From the NCBI RefSeq assembly GCF_050624435.1, contig NC_134538.1, forward strand, positions 125,160,937 to 125,224,936: 64,000 nucleotides of DNA, given 5' to 3'. Under the pieces are notes generated by a model. That model was not told the DNA's origin. It saw nothing but the letters and a program-made list of their open reading frames with translations, and searched no databases. Position numbers and translations under genes: made by a program. This stretch comes from Tenrec ecaudatus (lineage: Eukaryota; Chordata; Mammalia; Afrosoricida; Tenrecidae). Positions 56,702 to 64,000 of this stretch are shown here, in pieces (the stretch's first letter is position 1; every line of letters begins with the position of its first letter).

Positions 56702-56903
56702 AAAACCCACATCACTGCCATCAAGTTGGTGCTGATTCATGGTGACCCTACAGGGTCGGTTAGAACTGCTGCTGTGGGTTTCTAAGACTGTCCCCCCTGA
56801 TGGGAGCCGAAAGCCTCATCTTTCTCCCTCAGAGAGGCTGGGTTTAGAACTGCTAATCTTACAGTCAACAGCCCACTACATAACCCATTACACCACCGCG
56901 GCA
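56702..56903 (-). mobile_element. AfroSINE, antisense, full length
   Basis: 'acatcactgccatcaagttg', 'ctgattcatggtgaccctac', 'agggtcggttagaactgctg', 'agcctcatctttctccctca' and 'ccattacaccaccgcggcac'. Confidence 0.92.
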
Positions 56904-57304
56904 CGATGAATAGGATCAAAACATGACTTCAACGGTCAAGTTCTCTTTTGGCCCTGACCTTGCTATCCAATATGCCATCCACTGCCACCGGGGGCTATTG
57001 TTTGCTTGAAAATGTAGCTAGTGTATCAGATATGCTATAACCGTGAAATATACACCAGATTTTACAGAGAGTACAAAAAGGAGGTATAAAATGTTTTTGC
57101 TGTTCACCTATTATACAGATTACATTTTTGAAATAATATTTTTATATATTGAATTAAATAAAATAGATTTTTAAAATCAATATCACCCATTTATTTTTTA
57201 TCTTTTCTAATATGCACAACTGGAACATTTAAAATTACATTTACATGCCTCTCATTTGTAGCACACACACTATTTTTATCGGATAATACCGGTCAAGATC
57301 CTTG

Positions 57305-57455
57305 CTATTCCAAATGGGCAACATTAGCATCAGCATCACATGGAAGCTTGTTAAAAACACAGAACAATCTCAGGTCCCACCCCTCAACCTGCTGTGTCAG
57401 AGTCAGCATTTTAAGATTCCCTAAGCAATTTTAATGTTTATAAGGTTTAGCATGC
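57305..57455 (+). mobile_element. MER5-like hAT-Charlie MITE
   Basis: 'agcatcagcatcacatggaa', 'gcttgttaaaaacacagaac' and 'aatctcaggtcccacccctc', then 'gtcagagtcagcattttaag' are in the order of MER5 elements. An old placental-mammal DNA transposon; the ends are worn. Confidence 0.65.
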
Positions 57456-57469
57456 ATGGGAGTAGAATC

Positions 57470-57680
57470 GATGCTGCCCACTATGGTCCCCACTAACCAC
57501 ATGTAGCTATCTATATTAAATTTAAATTAGTTAAACTTAAACATAATAGAAAACTCAGTTAGTTGCACTAGCTACATTTCAAGTGCTCATTACCCCCATG
57601 CGGTGAGTTGCTGCTGTATTGAATTGTGCTAATTAGAGACTGTCTCTATTGTCACCGAGAGTTCTGTGGAACGGTCCTGG
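57470..57680. mobile_element. Second old hAT-type MITE
   Basis: 'actaaccacatgtagctatc', 'tgcactagctacatttcaag' and 'tgctcattacccccatgcgg', then 'gagagttctgtggaacggtc' resemble a common old MITE. The exact family is not asserted. Confidence 0.5.
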
Positions 57681-57964
57681 TCTAGGTCTCTTTGAAGGGG
57701 AAGAATCTGGGGGAAAGTATGCTCCTCCAACTTGTCCATCTGGTGGTTTTGAGACTTGGTAAGGCTAGGAGAGGTTTAATTGGGATGGCGACGGAGACCC
57801 TCTGTTCCAGAAAAGGTGGTTGTGAATTGGAACAGAGGTAAATAATGTCTTCAGGTCTTTAAAGATCCCATGGGTAACCTCTGAAAGATGTAAATTTTCG
57901 GGTGCTGGTATGGCAGGGGTGGGGGGGTTCCCCTAAACATAAACACTGAAAATCAGAGAACTTC

Positions 57965-58556
57965 AGAAAGGGGTGCTGGGGATGATGTCGACACACCTGA
58001 ATATCATGCTGAGAGTTGATGTCGCTCAGACCTTTGGCTTACACTGGGAGGTCAACTACCACTTGCCAGCCGGTTTGTTGTTCTGCGGTGGCTTGTGTGT
58101 GGCTGTGGTGCTGGAAGCGATGTCCCTGGTATTTCAAATACCAGCAGGGTCACCCAAAGTGAACAGGTTTCAGCAGGTTTTCCAGACTAAAAACGGACAG
58201 CGAAGAAGGAATAGGCTGTGCACTTCAGAGGAACCAGCCACGGAAAACCCTATGGATAGCATCAAACATCGCCAGATAGTGAAACGTTTACAATTAGCAA
58301 GAAGACATGGTCGGAGATGGTACCAGAAGAAGAGCCCCTCCGGTCAGAAGGCACTCAAAGCATGCCCGAGGCAGAGCTGCCTTCTCAAGTTGGGTCAACC
58401 ATATGGTTTGATGGAGTAAAGGCTGTGGAAGGAAAGCCGTGGGGACCTTTATTTTCTGATGGGGTACGATCCCAAATGAGGAGGAGATGACACACAATCT
58501 ATTAATAATTGGGACTTGGTATGTATGAAGTATGAATCAAGAAAAATTGGAAGTCA
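57965..58556 (+). mobile_element. RTE 5' region up to start of endonuclease
   Basis: It matches the antisense piece at 16440-16831. It ends with 'aattgggacttggtatgtat', 'gaagtatgaatcaagaaaaa' and 'ttggaag', the start of the apurinic-type endonuclease domain of RTE elements. A 148-codon frame (57973-58419) runs through it but belongs to the element, not to a host gene. A 19-bp palindrome ('ctggtatttcaaataccag') lies at 58126-58144. It is broken at 58556 by an L1 end. Confidence 0.75.
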
Positions 58557-59500
58557 TAGAGGCCTATGTACATATATTTATATGTTAAGTATTAAGATAG
58601 CAGGCAGACTTCGGGCCTCTACTCAAGGCCTCCCTTAACACAAGAACACTTTGTTCAGATAACCTGCACTCTTTGATACTCACCTTCCTGGCATGATCAC
58701 CAAAGACAAAATGGGTGCAGAGAGCAGATGGTGTCGGCTATCAAAAGATATAGCATCTGGGGTCCTAAAGGCTGGAAGTTAAACAAGCGGCCATCTAGCA
58801 GGAAAGCAACAAAGCCCACATGGAAGAAGCACACCAGCCTGTGTGATCACGAGGTGTCAAAAGATCCATAACAAACAATTATATTGTTACAAACAAGGGG
58901 GGTTGGAGTGGAGACCCAAAGCCCACCTGTAGACAACTGGATATGCCACCACAGAGGGTTATTAGGAAGGCATGATTTAACCATGATGCAGTATAGCACC
59001 ATCATTCCTCTACTTCCTGAATGCTTCCGCCCCCCACAAACATGACCCAGTTCTACCTTACAAATCTGGCTAGACCGGAGAACACAGATTGGTACAGATA
59101 AAATCTCTTGGCACATGGAATTCAGGATATCTAAACCCCTCAGGAATAGTATGGGAGTAGCGATATCATGAAGGTAGGGGGATGGCTGGGGAAGGGGAGG
59201 GGGAGATAGGGGGAACCCATCACAAGGTTGGATAGCCTCACCATCAAAGGGGGTAAATAACAGAAATGTGGGTGAAGGGAGACAGAGGACAGTGTAAGAT
59301 ACAAAATAATAATAATAATAGTTAATTGATCAAGGATTCATGATGGTGGGAGGGGGGAGGAGGAGTTTATACCAAGGCTCAAGTAGAAAACCTTTTGGAA
59401 GTGATGATGGCAACATATGTACAAATATGCTTGATACAATTTACGTATGGAATATTATAAGAACTGTAAGAGCCCCCAGTAAAATGGATTAAAAAAAACC
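58557..59500 (+). mobile_element. L1 3' UTR insertion
   Basis: 'cttcgggcctctactcaagg', 'agcggccatctagcaggaaa', 'aaagcccacatggaagaagc' and 'acaccagcctgtgtgatcac', then 'gagcccccagtaaaatggat' and an A-rich tail. The same 3' UTR as at 34097-36032, but without the internal duplications. It sits between two RTE parts. Confidence 0.88.
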
Positions 59501-59504
59501 AAAA

Positions 59505-60000
59505 GAAGATGCAGTCTTTAGCATGGATTAAAACTCAATATAAGGAAAAGCAAAATTCTTTTAACTGGACCAAAAGGTAACATGATGATAGATGGAGAAA
59601 AGATAAACATTTTCAAGAGTTTCATCTGGCGTGGGTCTAAGATCAATGCTCATCGAAGCAGCGGTCGACCAATACACTGCACTGGGCCGATCTGCTGCTG
59701 AAGACGTTTTTAAAGTATTGAAAAGCCGAATATTCCTTGGAAGTAAGGATGGGGAAATTTCTTCTCACCTACTTCGGATATGTTCTCAGGAGAGACCAGT
59801 CCCTGGAAAGGACATGTGCTTGGTAAAGTAGAGGGAGAGTGACAAAGAGGAAGCTCCTCATCTGGAAGGACGGACACAGTGGCGATCACGGACTCAGAGA
59901 GAGCAGCAGTTGTGGGGATGGAGCAGGATGGGGGCTTCGCGCGGTTGGACACAGGGTCACTATGAGTTGGACGGCACCCAGCGGCACTTAGCAGCAGGTT
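59505..60000 (+). mobile_element. RTE 3' end
   Basis: 'ttttaactggaccaaaaggt', 'catcgaagcagcggtcgacc', 'atgttctcaggagagaccag' and 'tccctggaaaggacatgtgc', then 'gtcactatgagttggacggc' and 'acccagcggcacttagcagc'. Diverged and dead. Confidence 0.85.
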
Positions 60001-61635
60001 TTACATTTCGCTCTCTCTCTTTTCTCTTTTTAAAGAATGGTAACTTGTTCATCCAGAGGCCTGTTGGAGCCCCCTGGACAAGGGGGTAAGAAATTAGCAT
60101 ATAATTGGAACCTTTCCCGTAAAAGATCATGTACTGCTCTGCCTTTGAGGACACAGTCATGTGTCATCTTGTGGGCTTCTGCCAAACATTTGACAAATCA
60201 TATCTTTTGTGCTGTTGTTAGTTTACCTTATTTTTAACGTAAGGGGAATTGGATGAGCGTTTTTTGTATATCTTTTGTTGCAGCTCAGTGATTGTAATCC
60301 TACAATGTAACCCTGTGTTTCCTGCTTCCGCTCCTCCTCCTCCTCCCTTATGAACTTTGCCGCCCCCTCCCCCCCAGGTCTTTTTGATTATTCTAAAGTA
60401 GCTGTCCTTTGTAGGGCGCTCATACCCCTTAGGGGACACAAATCAAGCCCCCCAAGGAGGATGGCCAGACCTGAAGGGTGGTAGTCTTAGGGCCATTCTC
60501 TACCCACGGGTCTCCCAGTCTTTTTCATGATTTTGAGTTGTTCCATATTGTTCTTCCATTCTATCCAGGACCTTCTAATGTGGTTCCTTTCAGAAAAGTT
60601 AGAAGTGGTACCTGGACATCACATAGTTCTTTTGGTCTCGGGGTTGTGATGGTGATAGTCTTGTGGTTCAATTGTCACTGAAATAATTGTTTCCATGCAT
60701 TTTTGATTGTCCTCACTTTGCTTTCTTTTAAAAAATAAATTATTATTATTTATACCTTGCTTTCTTCTGGAGGGGGAAGGAGCAATAGTTACACCTTAGA
60801 TGACAGCTCACAAACTTGTAAGAGCCTAATCTCTACACACCAAAATAGGATGTACTACATTGTCATGGTGGGTTATGTTGTGCCAGTTGAACTTGGCATT
60901 CCAGAAGACCATGCTCCTGAGCCCCCTGGTCCCATAACTCCCATAAAGTTTTCATAACTTTACTCTTGGTATGCTCTACCACGTTCATGGGTAAATTTTC
61001 AGCAAAGTTAAATATGCATGTAGAAATAGTCTCTGTCAACTTATGTATATTTGTGGGCACGCTATCTCCCTCCGTCATTAGTTCAGAGTGCTTGTCTATC
61101 CATGAACCCCCTCATAGGTCACCATTATTTTAGGAAGTGCTTGTATGTTGCTGTTAAGTTTAATAAATGAAACATTGTCTTTTCCTTAAAAAATGAAATA
61201 CATGTTACCAATCTCATCAATTTTCCTTCACGCACGCTGAGATTACGAGAGGACGTTAAATGTAAATGGCCCTAAGATTACCTGTGCTTTCCCAAGTGAC
61301 CTTCCCAAAGATTCTTTCATCCAAATATAACTTTGTCTGTGACCCTGGCGAAGCGACTCAGGTGTGGAGCTGGTCCTGAGGGGAGAAGAGTGCTGGAGAT
61401 TGAGTCCAATCACATGGCCAACGATTCAAACCCCCTCACGCCTCCACAATAGAACTCAGTAGAAACTCTGGACACGGAAGCGTGCATGAGCTTCCTGGTC
61501 GGTGATCGACACCGATGAGCTGAGAAAAGAGAGTGGGACTCACCCAGACCTTGTTCTATCCATTTCCTTTTTAATGCTGGTTCTTGTTTGTAGCTTTTAA
61601 AAGAAAACTGTCACAGTAAGCATATTGTGAGATGG
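60001..61635. other. Intergenic, no gene recognised
   Basis: It has pyrimidine-rich sequence at 60325-60378 and AT-rich sequence elsewhere. Old L1-like sequence is possible at 60280-61200, but I cannot confirm it. Confidence 0.35.
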
Positions 61636-61760
61636 ACTGACAGTGGCTCAAACACAACATGCTATCGGCGAGGAGGGCGCAGAAACAGCCGGGTTTCTTG
61701 TGTTGTGCACAGGCTCCCTATAAGTTAGACCCAACTTGATGGTACCTCACAACAACTTTG
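61636..61760 (+). mobile_element. RTE 3' terminal fragment
   Basis: 'gatggactgacagtggctca', 'gaggagggcgcagaaacagc', 'ttgtgttgtgcacaggctcc' and 'ctataagttagacccaactt', then 'gatggtacctcacaacaact'. Confidence 0.8.
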
Positions 61761-61984
61761 CACCAGATTTTTGTGAATCATTCCAATGGATTACCAAATC
61801 GGAGGAGGATAGTTGGAAAACTAGAATTTGTAGCTACTTGGTCAGGTGTATTACATGATGTCCCAGGGACCCACAAACTGGCAGCTGATGTCTGAGGGCT
61901 TTGGCAGAATTGCCAGCCTGGAGGATTGTGCCCCGACTCCAGGTGCTTAGGGTTAGAAGAAGAAAACTGCATGATAGTGAGTGT
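61761..61984. other. Intergenic, no gene seen
   Basis: No feature recognised. Confidence 0.3.
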
Positions 61985-62115
61985 CAAAAAAAGATAAAAC
62001 TAAGTTGTCCCCATCCTAATCTTCAGACACGGAACATAACTTTACCTCTGCAAAGGGACTTTGCAGATGTAAACTTGATGTGCGAAGACATCTAGTTGGC
62101 CCCACCTTACGGCAC
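61985..62115 (+). mobile_element. MLT1-like LTR fragment (5' part)
   Basis: 'ttgtccccatcctaatcttc', 'agacacggaacataacttta', 'aagggactttgcagatgtaa' and 'acttgatgtgcgaagacatc' form the 5' part of an MLT1-type LTR. The rest is missing. Confidence 0.65.
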
Positions 62116-62174
62116 CCCTGTGAGGGACAGAAGAAAACCCTACCTGCTCCCTGACCATCTTACGATTGTGTTGT

Positions 62175-64000
62175 GTCTGAGTCCATGGTAGCAGCCATGG
62201 CCAGTTCATCTTGTTGTGGTTTTTCATCTCTTCTGCTGACCTTCAACTTTACCAATGAGGTTCCTTCCCCAGGGGCTGGTTGCTTTTGACAGCATGTCCA
62301 AAGTATGTGGGGCACCTTTGCTTCCAAGGATCATCCAAGACAGACTTGTTTTTCTGCAGTCCGTAGTACTTTCAATATCTGTTGACAACCCCACCATTCA
62401 AATGTGTCAATTGTTCTATAGTCTTCCTTATTCATTGTTCCACTTTCACATGCCTATGAGGTGATTGAAAATGCCATGGCTTACACCAGGTGCACATTAG
62501 TGATCAAGGTGACACCTTTGCTCTGTCACACTTCAAAGAGGTCTGGTGCAGTATCTTTCCCAAGGCAACATGCCCTTTGCTTTCTTGACTGCCCGTTTAG
62601 ATGTGCACTGATCTGAGGACAGTGAAATCCTTGACAACTTCCAAATATCACAGTGTTGTCTGTTGGTCCAGTTGAGAAGTTTTGGGTTTTTTTTTTTATC
62701 ACTGAGTTGTAATTCATACCAAAGGCTTTGATTTTCATTAGCAACTTTTTCATCTTTGATTTTAATTAGCAAGTGCTTCAAGTCCTTCTCCCTCTCAGCA
62801 TATCTGCATATCACAGGTTGTTAATAAGTCTTCCTCCAATCTTGATGCTATGTCCTTCTAATGAAGTCCAGCTTCTTGGATTATTTGATCGGCATATCGA
62901 TTGACTAGTACGGTGACAGGATTGAACCCTAACATAAACCTTTTCTTATTTTAAGTCCCTGCGTGTCCCTTTGTTCTACTGTAACAATGGCCTCTTGGTC
63001 TAAGTGCAGGTTCCACATTTACTGTAGCACAATGAAGTGTTTTGGAATTCCCATTCTTCTCAACGTCACCCATAATTTGTTATGATCCACAAATGGAATG
63101 CCTTTGTACAAGCCAACATCTTTCTAGTCTTCTCTACTTTTAGCTAAGATCCATCTAAAGTCGGCAGTGATATCTCTCATTTCACATCCAGTTCTGAATC
63201 TGGCTTGAATTTCGGCAACTCCCTATTGGTGTACTACTGTAGCCATTTAAAAATTATCTTCAACAAAATGTTACTTGCGTGTGATATTGTTGGGTAGTTT
63301 CTACATTCTGTTGGGTCGTCTTTTTTTGGAATGCGCACAAATATGGCTCTCTTTCAGTCAGTTGCCCAGTTAGCTGTCTTCCAAATTTTTCGGCACAGAC
63401 TAGGGAGTACCTCCAGCGCTGTGTGTCAGCTTGTTGAAACATTTCAATTGGCCGCTTTTTATTCCGTAAATTCTTGGGATTTCGTGTTTGACTAGTGTCT
63501 TCCATGCAGCGTGGGCCTCTTCCTTCAACACCGTTGGTTCTGGGCCACCTGCTACCTCTTCAAAGGGTCGAACCTCAGCCACTCGTTTTTGATTCAGCGA
63601 CTCTTTGTATTCGCCATCTTCCTTTGAGGATTCCTGTCTCAGTCAATAATTTTCCCATCGAACCATTCGACGTTGCAACTAAAGGCTTGATGTTTCTCTC
63701 GACTCTTTCAGCTTGAGATAGGCTGTCTGCGTTCTTCCCTTTTGGCGTTCTGACCCCAGGCCGTTGCAAAGGTTAGTACGTCTTCTTCTGTCTTCTCAAG
63801 CTGCTCTTAGAGCGCTCCTGTTCAGCTCGTTCATTTCACCATTTCTGCCATTAGCTTTAGCTGCTCTGTGCTCAGTAATGGTCCAGAGTGTCTTTGGGCA
63901 GTTACTTTGGTCTTTTCTTTCTTTCTGGTCTTTGAAAGCAACTTTTTGCTTTCTTTATGCATGAGACTTTTGGTTCCACACGTCATCAGGTCTTCTGCTA
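62175..64000 (-). mobile_element. RTE/BovB-like LINE, antisense, running off the window
   Basis: Read on the plus strand it has the reversed RTE in order: 'ttgacagcatgtccaaagta', 'ttcactttcacatgcctatg'-like sequence, 'aagtgcttcaagtccttctc', 'tgcatatcacaggttgttaa', 'taagtcttcctccaatcttg', 'ggattatttgatcggcatat', 'aattcccattcttctcaacg', 'agtcagttgcccagttagct', 'ttgaaacatttcaattggcc' and 'ctttcagcttgagataggct'. It covers most of the RT region and runs into the stretch upstream of it. Stops and indels are frequent, so it is inactive. It is the longest RTE copy here. Confidence 0.9.

Noticed and set aside
57973-58419. 148-codon frame as a host gene
   Set aside because: The same sequence occurs in antisense at 16440-16831 and leads into an RTE endonuclease start; it is part of the LINE.

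Overview
The window is nuclear DNA of a placental mammal, most likely an afrotherian and probably a tenrec such as Echinops (inference). The evidence is the mix of interspersed repeats. There are about 25 copies or fragments of a tRNA-derived SINE of the AfroSINE type, many fragments of an RTE/BovB-like LINE, L1 3' ends of one distinctive type, and five SPIN-type hAT transposons with TCTAGA-like target duplications. SPIN is known from only a few mammals, tenrec among them. The sequence looks nothing like a prokaryote, phage or plasmid, and I found no operon, CRISPR array or defence system.

The one functional gene I can support is the 5' end of ATXN7L1 (ataxin-7-like 1) on the minus strand. 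Coding exon 1 (5190-5370) and exon 2 (4598-4666) have perfect GT/AG borders and a reading frame that joins through a split Asn codon. A CpG-island promoter covers about 5330-6270. The gene runs leftwards off the window; bases 1-4597 are the start of its second intron. In human the next gene beyond this promoter is CDHR3. I recognise no CDHR3 exon here, so about 6.3-64 kb is probably intergenic.

The intergenic part is mostly repeats. At 6.4-23.5 kb there are SINEs, SPINs, RTE and old L1 pieces, including a SPIN inside a SINE (10.5-11.5 kb). At 25.2-25.9 kb there is a 16-bp minisatellite, and at 26.3-27 kb a frameshifted processed pseudogene of GTF3C6. At 29.1-30.3 kb lies an RTE fragment with a recognisable reverse-transcriptase piece. 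At 33.7-36.3 kb an MLT1-like LTR is interrupted by a SINE and an L1 3' end, both with target duplications. From 37.4 to 38.8 kb there is a mostly repeat-free, CpG-rich and TAATTA-rich stretch that looks like a distal regulatory region. At 53.7-55.3 kb there is a 23-bp minisatellite that grew from inside an AfroSINE. The right end (57.3-64 kb) holds hAT remnants, RTE/L1/RTE layering and a long antisense RTE copy that runs off the edge.

Family names were assigned by eye from remembered consensus features and from comparing copies within the window. Repeat borders are approximate unless a target duplication is given.
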